Shown here one piece after another: positions 36,031 through 46,100 of a stretch of DNA of 64,000 bases. The translations under genes and the position numbers were made by a program. The stretch is taken from assembly GCA_019187105.1 (NCBI GenBank), contig JABAQM010000001.1, positions 682,001 through 746,000 of the forward strand, in the 5' to 3' direction. The notes below the pieces were generated by a model. It was not told where the DNA came from and did not search any database. It saw only the letters and a program-made list of their open reading frames with translations. This DNA is from Fimbriimonadaceae bacterium (GTDB lineage Bacteria; Armatimonadota; Fimbriimonadia; Fimbriimonadales; Fimbriimonadaceae). The first letter of the stretch is position 1. Each line of letters opens with the position of its first letter.

Positions 36031-38311
36031 GTCGTTGCAACGCCTCCTCGATCATCCAGACGCACAGGTCGGCGAACCCGATTCCAGCGGCTGCGGCACT
36101 GTTTGGCAGCAGGCTGGTTTCGGTCATACCGGGGATGGTGTTGACCTCCAGGATGACGGGTCGATCGCCGACCACGATCATATCGGTGCGAGTGGCACCG
36201 TTACATCCGAGGAGACGGTGAGCCAAGACCGCATACTCCGAGGCTTTGCGGGCGGCAGACTCTGAGATTCGGGCCGGAATGATCTCCTCCGTCGCCCCGC
36301 GTTCGTACTTCGCTCCGAAGTCGTAGCGGCCGGAGGCAGGGACAATCTCCACGATCGGAAGAGCTCTATCACCAAGAACCGGGACCGAGATCTCCACTCC
36401 CTTCAGCCATGGCTCAATCAACACTTGCTCGTCATACTGAAACGCCTTTGCGATGGCATCGTTAAGATCAGAACGCTTCTCTACGAACGACAACCCGACG
36501 GTGCTGCCTTGCGCATTAGGCTTCACCACAGCAGGACATGGAAGGGCCTTTGGGTCGAAGTGTTCGCCGCGTGCAAGCAGCACGGTATCTGCAGTAGGCA
36601 GTCCGACCTCGTGGAGGCATACCTTGGTACGAGCCTTATCCATCGCGATCGCGCTTGTTTGAATGCCAGAACCGGTGTAGGGGATATTCAGCAGCTCAAA
36701 GAAGCCTTGAATTGCCCCGTCTTCGGCGTGAGTACCATGAACACACAAAAATGCCGCATCGGGCCGGTCCGGCCCCGTGAGGTCGGCGAGCGACTGGCCG
36801 GTCAGAAGGCGCTCGGTAATGTCGTATTTCGTGACCGAGTAGCCCTTGCTTTCCAGAGCTTCGGCGACTGCATTTCCAGACAGGATCGAGATCTCCCGCT
36901 CGGCACTGTCACCGCCAAAAACAACCGCGACCCGCTTACCATTTCGCTCAAGTTCCTGGAGGAAACTTGGAGCGAACGCATCGATGTTTCCCGCTCCCAT
37001 TCCGACGATAACGTCATTTTCTTTAACTAATTCTTTTACTTTTCTCGGCAGAAGATGGCGCGACGGCACATACTGAAGCGGCACCGTGAGCAATTCCGCG
37101 ATTCGGGCGGAGCTGATGCCTGGTATCGGATCCTCGCGGGCAGGGTAGATGTCCGTAAGAACAACCTGGTCTGCCAATGACAGTGCGGCGGCGAACTCGG
37201 GAAGGAAGTCTGCCGTGCGACTATATAGGTGTGGCTGGAAAACCACGACAAGACGCCGATTGGCATAGCGCTCCCGCAAGGCCCGAATGCTCGCCCTGAT
37301 TTCGGTAGGATGGTGTGCATAGTCATCCACAACCGCGATGTTGTCGTCCTTTAAAATCTGTAACCTTCTGGTGGCCCCGCCGAAGTTGGCCAAACCCGCA
37401 CCTGCCTTATCCAAATCCACCTTCAGGAACTCGCAAACGGCCAGGGCGCCTAACGCATTTAACCGATTGTGGAGCCCGTGTAGTTTTAGCGGAGGAATCT
37501 GATCGGCCAGGCTCGACCGGTGGGCAGGCGATAGCCCGTAAGGGATCTCGGCGAATGGCGGATGGTTACGAGTGGGAAGGTCTCGAAGCCTGAGGTCGTT
37601 GACCCCGTCATCGTCGGCGCAAGCGATGAGAGCGCCATTTGCCGGAATCCGGCAGGTGAAATCAAGCATGTGAGACTTGAGGCCCTCCCATGAACCATGA
37701 AAATCGAGGTGATCGGGTTCCAAGTTGGTCAGCAGGACCACGAACGGGTCCAAGTCTCGAAGGCTGTCGTATGCCTCGCAGGCCTCAACGACCACAAACT
37801 CGCCGCTTCCTTCCACCACGCCGCCGGGAAAATCGGCGGATTCCGCTCCGATGACCACCCCAGGCTCTGCACCCGCCGCATGGAGGGCGCTCCCTAGAAG
37901 GCCGGTGGTGGTGGTCTTGCCGTGGGTGCCGGTGACGGCGATCAGCTTCTTGTCGCGAAGGAGCCAACCGAGGAGCTGTGACCGCCGAAACATGCCCAGG
38001 TCCAATTCCTGCGCACGCCTCACTTCGGGGCTTTCACGGAGGTCGATGGCGTCGGTGAGGATGACCGCCTCGCCTTCGGCTGGCGATAGGCTGCTGTGGC
38101 CGATTCCAACCTCAATGCCGGATTCAAGCAGCTTGGTGACCACCGGGGAACCAGTTGCGTCCGTTCCCCGGACCCCAAATCCACGGTTTCGGAGCATGAG
38201 CGCCAAAGGCGCCATCCCAGCTCCCCCAATCCCCACTAGGAAGAAGGCGTTGTACCGATCGAGATGCTCTCGCGGCTCAAAGCGGGACTCGATTTCGGCA
38301 AGGGTTCGCAC
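36014..38311 (-). CDS. murC-ddl: Fused UDP-MurNAc:L-alanine ligase / D-Ala-D-Ala ligase (MurC-Ddl)
   Basis: A 765-residue bifunctional cell-wall enzyme. Residues 1-457 are a full MurC: FFLVGIGGAGMAPLA, ATP loop GTHGKTTTT at 129-137, LTNLEPDHLDFH, HGLHNRLNAL, DDYAHHPTE and YPAREDPIPG. Residues 459-765 are a full Ddl: VVFGGDSAEREISILSG, HGTHAEDGAIQGFFELL, YTGSG, VVKPNAQGSTVGL, the Arg in ATRTDMIV and EVNTIPGMTETSLLP. One chain thus adds L-Ala to UDP-MurNAc and makes the D-Ala-D-Ala dipeptide. MurC-Ddl fusions are known in Chlamydiaceae. The frame is continuous across the junction. GTG start; first gene of the operon. Confidence 0.94.
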   Translation of the reverse strand: MRTLAEIESRFEPREHLDRYNAFFLVGIGGAGMAPLALMLRNRGFGVRGTDATGSPVVTKLLESGIEVGIGHSSLSPAEGEAVILTDAIDLRESPEVRRAQELDLGMFRRSQLLGWLLRDKKLIAVTGTHGKTTTTGLLGSALHAAGAEPGVVIGAESADFPGGVVEGSGEFVVVEACEAYDSLRDLDPFVVLLTNLEPDHLDFHGSWEGLKSHMLDFTCRIPANGALIACADDDGVNDLRLRDLPTRNHPPFAEIPYGLSPAHRSSLADQIPPLKLHGLHNRLNALGALAVCEFLKVDLDKAGAGLANFGGATRRLQILKDDNIAVVDDYAHHPTEIRASIRALRERYANRRLVVVFQPHLYSRTADFLPEFAAALSLADQVVLTDIYPAREDPIPGISSARIAELLTVPLQYVPSRHLLPRKVKELVKENDVIVGMGAGNIDAFAPSFLQELERNGKRVAVVFGGDSAEREISILSGNAVAEALESKGYSVTKYDITERLLTGQSLADLTGPDRPDAAFLCVHGTHAEDGAIQGFFELLNIPYTGSGIQTSAIAMDKARTKVCLHEVGLPTADTVLLARGEHFDPKALPCPAVVKPNAQGSTVGLSFVEKRSDLNDAIAKAFQYDEQVLIEPWLKGVEISVPVLGDRALPIVEIVPASGRYDFGAKYERGATEEIIPARISESAARKASEYAVLAHRLLGCNGATRTDMIVVGDRPVILEVNTIPGMTETSLLPNSAAAAGIGFADLCVWMIEEALQRRARNT

Positions 38312-38362
38312 TAGGGAACCTAGATTTTATCCCGTAGAAGTGCGGTTTTGCGAACCGTGAGG

Positions 38363-38581
38363 TCAATCGAGCATCCGATACAAGTTTGGCCTTGGCTTGG
38401 CCGCGACCTCCTTGGCAGCAGCAGCGCGCGCAAGCTTTTCAATCGCGGACTTGACAACCGGGCAGTCGGACTCTTTGCTTTGGATGCAACGATTCACCAA
38501 GGCCCAGGCTTCGTCCAGCGTGAAGGAGCACGAAACCTGAGTTTCGGTTTCGGCTCCGTGGAACGAAGGCTGGCCATTCAT
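38363..38581 (-). CDS. Small hypothetical protein
   Basis: 72 residues, helical, with two cysteines (VSCSFTLDEAWALVNRCIQ and SDCPVVKSAIEKLA) and a basic tail. No family is recognised. A GGTGGAG motif 9 nt before ATG 38581 supports this start over the GTG at 38596, which lies inside that motif. It precedes murC-ddl by about 50 nt and may share its transcript. Confidence 0.6.
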   Translation of the reverse strand: MNGQPSFHGAETETQVSCSFTLDEAWALVNRCIQSKESDCPVVKSAIEKLARAAAAKEVAAKPRPNLYRMLD

Positions 38582-38707
38582 CGTTGGTATCTCCACCTAC
38601 CGTATTGTCTGGCATCGTTGTTCCGCCCCGGGGACCTAAGCCCTACCGTATTCGCGAACGATGAGAACTTTTCGTACGAAAAACGATTTTCTCGCAACTA
38701 ACTGTCC

Positions 38708-38713
38708 TATAAT
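38708..38713 (+). promoter_or_regulatory. -10 element of the large outer-membrane protein gene
   Basis: A consensus TATAAT, 20 nt before ATG 38734, leaves room for a short leader with AGGGA. This contrasts with the leaderless-type sites elsewhere in the window. The -35 is weak. Confidence 0.5.
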
Positions 38714-38733
38714 TTGGGTAGGGAAAATTGGCG

Positions 38734-41700
38734 ATGCGATACCCCAGCCTGAGGGCTTTGGCATGGTTATCCGTAACGTCGTTACCGCTTGCGGTATCGG
38801 CGCAGAATCCATTTGCCTTGGACGCCAAGCCAACCGCAGTCGAAAACAATAAGATCGGCGGCCAAACTACCATGGATCTAATTCGTTTAGATCCGTCGGC
38901 ACTTAGCATCCCCCTGCGTTTCGGAGGCATTGTCGAAGGTTCCGAAATGCTGGAAATCGACGGGCGAACGCTCAAGCGGAACGCCGATTACGCGATCGAC
39001 TATGAGGCCGGGGTAATTTTCCTACGCCGAACGCCCAAGCAAGGCTCGTCGCTCCGGGCCGCGTACCGTTACGACGCGAGCAAGAAACAATCCGACGCCA
39101 ACCGGAGCAGCCTGACCGGTTTCGCCGGCCCTGGCGGCATGAAGCTGAACATCGCCCAGGGAACCAGTTTCATCATGGGCATGGGGATGGCGGAGCGGAC
39201 AGCGGACGGCACCGTCCTCAGCTCGAACCTGTACGGGCTGAACAACAACATGAAGATGTTTAATGGCGCGGGCAAGCTTAAGGGGCTGTTCGTCGTCAGC
39301 GAGCGCAACAAGGTCCAGTCGGAAAGCCTCTGGGAAGAAGAGAAGGCAAAGGACCAATCCGTAGAGGATGGCGATTCGCAGGCCTTGGTTCAAGGACTTG
39401 AGACCAACTTCCTTGGGGGCAAGATCCTCAGCAACGTCCAAGACATCCGCGAGAAATTCAACGGATGGGCGGCCTTCAGCGATGCCGGCTACGATGGCAA
39501 GTCCATAGATGAGCTGAAAAGGGAGCGCGGGCTGAAGCGTTACGACTATGCGCTGCAGGACGTCGGCGTGAAGAATTTCAAGCTTCGACAGGGCTTTCGC
39601 GAGGTGTCTGACGGCAACGGCGCCATCCAATGGCGAAACTACGGAGCCACGATCGGTCCACTTTCGTTCGACTGGCAGGCCCAGAAAGTCGACCCCACGT
39701 TTACTCGGTTCAACGATCTCCGCGAAGCCGATAGGCAATGGCTTGGCAAGGAAGCGGGAATGGATCGACAGCAACTTGTCGCCTCGCTCAACCTGGGAAG
39801 CACCAAAGGCGCATTCTCATCCCAGAAGATCGAGAGCCAGGACGGAAGCGGAATATCGCGCCGCTCCGCGAGCCTTGAGCGCCCCGGGTTCCGAGCAAGC
39901 TACAGCGACCAGGCCGTCGAGCGAGAGTTCAATCGTTTTGGCAACTTGCGCGACGCCGACGCCGGCCAACTCGGGAAAGAATCGGGTCTGAATCGCCAGA
40001 GTTTCTCGATCGAGGCCAGTCCCTTGAAGAACCAGAAGCCGCTGAGCTATGCGGAAAGCATGGTCCGGTCGGAAACCGGGGACTTCAAGAGCATCGACGG
40101 TGGGATCGGCCTGTTCGGTATCAGATTGGACCTTGGCGTTCGCAGGGCAGATCCTGGCTTCGCCAACCTAGGCAGCCTAAGTGACGCCGAGATCAACGGC
40201 CATGTCGCCAGCATGACCCGCTTTTACGATGTCAACCCGTTCCAGGTGCGCCCGGATGAACGGAACTTCTTCCTCCAGGGCGCCGGAATCGAGCGCCTCT
40301 TCCAACGAGTCGAATGGAATCCCGCCAAGGCGTACGCATTCTCTTACGACACGCTCCAAGTCAAGGAGAACGACGACAGCATCGGGGTCAGAACCTATCG
40401 CGTGCAGACTCCCTTCTTGCGCGCCAATTACCGGGAGCAAGACACTGGGCTGGCTGTTGACGAATGGGGCAAGCTTCTTGAATACGAGCGCCAGCGGCTA
40501 GGAACCATCGCGGGCCTCGACAAGAGGAACACCGACGTCGCCATCGATCTGCCGAAGGGACAAGGACTCAACTTCTCGAGCATGACCGCCAAGGCGCCGG
40601 TCGGAGACGCGACTCGAATCACAGGCAACATCAAGACTAAGCCGCTTGAATTCAGCTACCAAAGGCGTGCCGTCGATCCAGAGTTCGAGAACGCCAACCA
40701 GCTCGCCGATCCGGAAAAGGATCGTCTCCACCAACTGCGAGGTTGGGACGAGGTGGACTGGGCTGCGCGCCTTCTCGTGTTGCCGGGGCTCAGGATCGAT
40801 GCTCATTGGCAGGATGCCCAGAATATGGGCAACGACCAGCAGCGCGTCCTCCGCAACACGACCGTCACCTACCAGCCAGATAAGAAATCCGAGATCCTCC
40901 TGCACCGCTATCGACAGCGAAACGATGACCCGAACCGGCTAGAGGCAGACTATCAAGTGGATCGGCTGGCCGTTTGCCGCCAATTCGATCGCTGGGGCAC
41001 CTTCCGGTATGTGGAGGAGAAGAAACGGTTCCAGGGCGAATCCCTCACAAATCAACCAAACGCCGAGACCAAGGGCTGGTCGTACGAAACGCAGCTTCTG
41101 AGAGGCACGGCTTTCAAGACTGAAAAGGCCGAAACCAAGTTTGAGAACGGTGACAAGGAGACGATTACCGCTCACACGCTGAGCGCTGAAATCACCAAGA
41201 ACGCCGGCGTGTCGGTGACAGACCTTCAGATCCAGCGAGAGGGCGAGGGTCGAATGGACGAGACCAAACGCAACTATGGCTTCTGGCTCGACTTGGCAAA
41301 GGGCGTTCGCCTTAGCTATGGCTATGTCCGCAACATGACGGAAGGCAAGCCAGGCGAGATGCAGCAGACCACCACGATCACCCCTGGTACCGTCGGCAGC
41401 GTCAAGATCGACGCGGCGTCCTACCAGCACAACCAGTGGGATGAGCGCCGTTACCAGTCGAATGGCGCCTTGCGGGTGGGCACGGCAAAGCCGATCTCGA
41501 TCGGCGATGTGAAGGACTTCCAGTTCTCCTTCGGTACCGATTCTCAGCGGGACAACTGGAACTGGACCAAGGAGAACCGCGATTTTAATGGCGGCTTTAA
41601 GATTTACGGTATCGGTTTAGGCTTCGCCTGGAGGAGCCAATTCCACATTCCCAGCGGCCTGCGGGCGATCGATCGTGTCTGGACGCTGTCCACCGATCAG

Positions 41701-42249
41701 AGCCCCAACAGCAAGCTCGCCGCCAGTATCTATTACAAAGAGCGATCGATGCCGATCGGCGACGATGCCACAGTCAGGAACTTCAACATTATCGCGCGGC
41801 CGATCCGCGGGCTGGAGATCCAACATCAGCTTTCCACCAATCCTGAAGAGGTCCGCAACGACGTGATCTTGGGCTCGATTACCAAAGCTGATCGCTCCAG
41901 TAAGTGGCAGGTGAATTTCACTGGCCAAAAGAACATCCGGTTTGGGCTCAGCTGGGAAGAGCTGAAGAACGACATGACCAACGCGATGACTCGGTTCGGG
42001 GCGATCAACGTGACCCTCTTTGCCGACAGTCCATCACCGCTGCACTTGTTCTACGGCCTGGAACACATTGACACCACCGGCAATGTGCAGCAAACGCAGC
42101 ATCGATATGGCATCCGGTTCGACCAACGTCCCGGTCCCAAGCAGCTGTTCAGCTTCTACGCAAGCAATCTGAACTACCAATACAGCCGACCAGACGACAA
42201 GAAGATTCAGAACTGGACCGTCCGGCTCGAGTACCAGCTCAAGTTCTAG
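38734..42249 (+). CDS. Large predicted outer-membrane/surface protein with 76-residue repeats
   Basis: A 1171-residue protein with a signal peptide (RALAWLSVTSLPLAVSA). The N-terminal domain (about 30-115) has an IDGRTLKRNADYAIDYEAGVIFL pattern. The middle holds five copies of a motif like VDPxFxxFxxLxxADxxxLGKExGLxR, at about residues 319, 395, 470, 567 and 644. The rest is made of alternating strands with aromatic/charged patterning, ending in TVRLEYQLKF with a C-terminal Phe, as in outer-membrane barrels. I do not recognise the family. Start: ATG 38734, with AGGGA 9 nt upstream; a TTG at 38728 is less likely. It stands alone between a divergent small gene and a carbohydrate-related gene. 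Confidence 0.75.
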   Translation: MRYPSLRALAWLSVTSLPLAVSAQNPFALDAKPTAVENNKIGGQTTMDLIRLDPSALSIPLRFGGIVEGSEMLEIDGRTLKRNADYAIDYEAGVIFLRRTPKQGSSLRAAYRYDASKKQSDANRSSLTGFAGPGGMKLNIAQGTSFIMGMGMAERTADGTVLSSNLYGLNNNMKMFNGAGKLKGLFVVSERNKVQSESLWEEEKAKDQSVEDGDSQALVQGLETNFLGGKILSNVQDIREKFNGWAAFSDAGYDGKSIDELKRERGLKRYDYALQDVGVKNFKLRQGFREVSDGNGAIQWRNYGATIGPLSFDWQAQKVDPTFTRFNDLREADRQWLGKEAGMDRQQLVASLNLGSTKGAFSSQKIESQDGSGISRRSASLERPGFRASYSDQAVEREFNRFGNLRDADAGQLGKESGLNRQSFSIEASPLKNQKPLSYAESMVRSETGDFKSIDGGIGLFGIRLDLGVRRADPGFANLGSLSDAEINGHVASMTRFYDVNPFQVRPDERNFFLQGAGIERLFQRVEWNPAKAYAFSYDTLQVKENDDSIGVRTYRVQTPFLRANYREQDTGLAVDEWGKLLEYERQRLGTIAGLDKRNTDVAIDLPKGQGLNFSSMTAKAPVGDATRITGNIKTKPLEFSYQRRAVDPEFENANQLADPEKDRLHQLRGWDEVDWAARLLVLPGLRIDAHWQDAQNMGNDQQRVLRNTTVTYQPDKKSEILLHRYRQRNDDPNRLEADYQVDRLAVCRQFDRWGTFRYVEEKKRFQGESLTNQPNAETKGWSYETQLLRGTAFKTEKAETKFENGDKETITAHTLSAEITKNAGVSVTDLQIQREGEGRMDETKRNYGFWLDLAKGVRLSYGYVRNMTEGKPGEMQQTTTITPGTVGSVKIDAASYQHNQWDERRYQSNGALRVGTAKPISIGDVKDFQFSFGTDSQRDNWNWTKENRDFNGGFKIYGIGLGFAWRSQFHIPSGLRAIDRVWTLSTDQSPNSKLAASIYYKERSMPIGDDATVRNFNIIARPIRGLEIQHQLSTNPEEVRNDVILGSITKADRSSKWQVNFTGQKNIRFGLSWEELKNDMTNAMTRFGAINVTLFADSPSPLHLFYGLEHIDTTGNVQQTQHRYGIRFDQRPGPKQLFSFYASNLNYQYSRPDDKKIQNWTVRLEYQLKF

Positions 42250-42265
42250 GCCAACCTCCATTCGG

Positions 42266-42271
42266 TAACCT
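42266..42271 (+). promoter_or_regulatory. -10 element of a probable leaderless mRNA (DUF4380-like gene)
   Basis: TAACCT ends 6 nt before GTG 42278; no Shine-Dalgarno. Confidence 0.45.
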
Positions 42272-42277
42272 GAGCCC

Positions 42278-43174
42278 GTGGATATCGTGCCTTACGGGGG
42301 TTGGAACCGTTGCGCCAGGCTGGAAGCTGGCGGCGTCGTCGCCATCGTGACTCTGGAAGTTGGCCCCAGGGTCATTTTTTATGGATTCGATGGCGGTCCA
42401 AACGAGCTGGTCGAGTATCGAGACCAGATGGGCACGGTTGGCGGCAGCGAGTACAAGAGTTATGGCGGACACAGGCTCTGGGTCGCGCCGGAGGATCCGG
42501 AAACGACGTATGAAGCCGATAACGCCGAAGTCGACTACCGGCGGGAGGACGATTGGCATGTCTTCGAGCCGCCTGTGGGGCAATTTGGTTGGCGAAGGAC
42601 CTTCAGGCTACGCATGGGGGAGTTTCTCGAACTTGAGCACCGAATAGAAAACCACGGCAAGGAAGCGGTCACCCTTGCTCCTTGGTGCCTGACCGTCATG
42701 GCTCCAGGGGGAACCTGCTACTTTCCGCTGCCTCCGTTCAAGCCGCACTCTGAGGCACTATTGCCGGCAGGCCCGTTAGTGCTATGGCACTACACCAACC
42801 CGGCCGACTCCCGTTGGACTTGGGGTAGGCGTCTCGTTCGACTTCGCCACGATCCCGTGCTGGGTCCCCAGAAGGTCGGCGCATTCGTCCACCAAGGCTG
42901 GGCCGCTTATGTCAATCACGGCAACACGTTTCTAAAGACCTTTGAGGCAGAAATTGGTGCTGACTATCCGGACGGTGGGTGCAACTTCGAGACCTTTACG
43001 AGGCAGGACATGCTGGAAGTGGAAACGCTTGGACGCCTCCAGACGCTCCATCCCAATGAAGCAGCGATCCATTCGGAATCATGGCGACTGGTTAGGCAAC
43101 TGCCGCCTTCCGACGAAGATGCCGCTGAGGATTTGTTCGCCGGCTTGGCCGATAGAACACCGTTTTATCGCTAA
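42278..43174 (+). CDS. DUF4380-like, galactose-mutarotase-fold protein
   Basis: A 298-residue cytoplasmic beta-sandwich protein. The pattern YGGWNRCARLEAGGVVAIVTLEVGPRVI, NELVEYRDQMG and YGGHRLWVAPEDPETTYEADN fits DUF4380/aldose-epimerase-like proteins. No signal peptide. It may bind or mutarotate a sugar, but no catalytic His/Glu pair can be assigned with certainty. It converges on a large secreted protein gene; the two stop codons interlock in CTAA at 43171-43174. Confidence 0.7.
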   Translation: MDIVPYGGWNRCARLEAGGVVAIVTLEVGPRVIFYGFDGGPNELVEYRDQMGTVGGSEYKSYGGHRLWVAPEDPETTYEADNAEVDYRREDDWHVFEPPVGQFGWRRTFRLRMGEFLELEHRIENHGKEAVTLAPWCLTVMAPGGTCYFPLPPFKPHSEALLPAGPLVLWHYTNPADSRWTWGRRLVRLRHDPVLGPQKVGAFVHQGWAAYVNHGNTFLKTFEAEIGADYPDGGCNFETFTRQDMLEVETLGRLQTLHPNEAAIHSESWRLVRQLPPSDEDAAEDLFAGLADRTPFYR

Positions 43175-46100
43175 TCCCTGAAGGACACCCGACCGAGGTT
43201 GATGTGGCCCCAAGGGCCTGTTTCATGGTCGACGACCTGCAGTCGCATCGTCTGGCCACGGAACTCGGCCACATCCCAGACGACTTCTTCCATTCGCTCC
43301 TCGTTCTTACCATGCGCCGTTATCACAGGGACGCCCAGATCGTTAAGTAACTCGACCCGAACGTCTTTCCCCGCTCCGCCGCCGATTCGGAGGACCATTT
43401 TTGCCTTCGTCACAAGGAACTCAGGCGATCTGACTTCTCCAACAAAGGTGTCGTCGAAACCGCCTCGGCCATCCTCGCAGGTACCGATGAACGCTGCGGC
43501 ACCCGAATCAAAATCCCGACGCTTTGATCTTGTGGGCACCTCCGGAAAGTTGGCCCTAACGCTCCAGCCAGGCATCCGCCAATCGGCAAAATCAAACGTT
43601 GGATCGACCAAAAGAGTCTTGGTGAAGCGAGCGATCTTTCGGCTTCCGAACATCCCTTCGAAAGCGACTGACTTCGGAACATTGGCAATGGGAAGCTTGG
43701 CGGTGAATCCTTTCGGTCCGAGCGTCGCCGGCAATGAATTCTTCCCGATCATGAATTGACCGCTCAGTGCGGTTCCCGCCGCGGTTGACGTGAAGCCGGG
43801 GATGGCGATCAAGACGACATCGTTTCCCTCGACCTCCATGGCGATATCCCGGATTTCCGCCGGCAACTGGGGCTCGACCCGAGTCCTCTCGGACCCTAAG
43901 AACGACTTGACCGTTAGCCGCTGGGCCCCGGTCCATGCTGCAGGAAAGCTCCACATGGTGGCTTCAATGGTGGTCGCCTTTGGGTCGAGCGATCGGACGC
44001 CGTCGATACCCACCGACCAGCCTGCTTGGTCATGGACGAAGACATCGCCGTAACGATCGAGAATATAGGCGGCTGAGGTCATCGTACTTCCCTCCCCCCA
44101 ATCGAACCCGGTACGCCCGTTCTGGCTGTCCCAGCCACTGTGGCCGCAGTTCTCGGGCTCAAGCGCGAACGGATAGTTGGGGTTTGGATAGAGCCCGTTG
44201 GCGATGTGGAGCGGGTGGTTGATGAGAGTAATGCCGGCGCGGGTTGCGGCCACGCCGCGCTCGAACCAATCTCTCCGGCCAAACTGAGCTCCGAAGTCGC
44301 AGAGGGTTGCCCCAAACTGGGCTTGGCGCGCATCCAAGTATTCGCCGTCGGAATTTTGGACACTGAATCCGCCAAAGGTATAAGCGACGTTGCGGTAGGA
44401 GATGTTCCAGGTCGCCTGGTACATGTTCATCACGTCGAGCGCTTGGAATGCGTAGGGAAGAAGATCCCGCGATCCGCCCTGGTTGACATAGACCCGAATC
44501 GCTTCAGCAGACCATTGCATACAAAGCGTGTTTTGGGGAGGGCAGAGCGTGTGGGGATCGTGCATCGCCTCGTCGTCGATCTTCCCGTTCCGCTGTAGGC
44601 ACGTCTTGGGAGAACACGAAAAAAATGTCTCGAAGTCGTAATACCGGTTCTGGGGGATCACATTCTTGACCAGGAACTGGATGGCCTTGCCGGCCGCCTC
44701 AAAGTACTGCTTTTCTTTGGTAAAGCCATAGAGCTCCGCGAAGAACCAGGCGGGCAGTGCGGTCTGGGCGCTGGCGTCGAGTATAGAGACCACCTTGTGA
44801 TCCTTGGTCAGCCAACTGGGAATTGCCCCATCTGCTCGCTGAAACGACAGCATGCAGTCCGCCATCGCTTTCGCATAGGCTAGAGCATCATCCTTTCGAG
44901 GACAGTCCGGAAAATCCTGGATGAACCGGAGGAGCCAGTAGCCTTTCCAAGCCATGCTGGGAAGGTCGTAATAACAATCCGGCGACGGCTTGATGAGGCA
45001 ACCGATCCAGGCCTTCTTGAACGAATCGTAGGTCGTCGGGCAGGCCCCCTTGTCAAGGGGAGCGGCAAGGGCGAGGTTCAGCATCTTAGCGCCCCTGAGC
45101 TTCAGATCAGGCGCCGAGGTCCGTCGACCCCAGGCGTAAATCCCATAGGCCGATCGCAGGTTGTTAAACCAGCATTGCCAGCTGACCCAGCCGTTGGTAT
45201 AGCCCCATCCCGCAGGAACGCCGCCGCACTCGTAATCTCCAATCTTGTGTTCGAACCAGCCGATTTGGGTATCGCCTGCCTTTTCCTTGAACGCGGCGGC
45301 AAAGCACAGCTTGGCCGCATTATTGAAGGGCATGACCTGGGGCAGGACGCGATCGAAGAATCTCCGACCGTCACGATCCCAGAGACGTTGAGCGACTTTG
45401 CTGGTTGCGTCTTCCCCGCTTCCGGCATGGATTTCATAATCGAGTCGCAATTCGGCAGGTACTTGCCGTGTCAGGGATGGGTCGGTAACGTAGCTCACGT
45501 GGCCATCGAGCTTGTGATCGCAAAGGCCGTAGCCCATCAAAGTCGCGTCCACAACGCCATTCATTGCATCGAGTTCGAGGATCGCCGGAATCGGGCGGTT
45601 CTTTGCCAGGGAGTCGGTTGAAGGAATAACGGCCGCCCAAACGCTATCCCGCTCCGCGATGACGGCGGGGGACCGGAAAAAGTGGTCGCCGATAACATGT
45701 CGCGGACTGGGCCTAAGTCCGGGCGCAAAGGTCCGTGTGGGTCGTTTTCCGCTCCCGTTTGGGATAAAGGCGTAGTTGTCGACAAGGTAGTGGATTCGGC
45801 TCCAATTCTGAGGGTGACGAGCGATCAAAGTTACGTCGAGCCGATCTTGCTCGGCATTGAAAGCAACGGTCTTCTCAATCGACCAGTCGCCGAGTTTGCC
45901 GCTGAGTTTGAACTTGGGAACCGTCGGATGGGCGGCAATCTCCGCTTTGGTAAAGTGCCAGTTGGGAGCGTCAGCGTAAAGCCCGGGAGCCCCCAACGAA
46001 AGGGCATTGGAGACTTCGTCCGGGTTGAGCTTCTTTACCTTGCTGTGGCCCGGTGAAGCCATTACCAGCTTCATCTTGCCCTGGCTGTCACGGATATACA

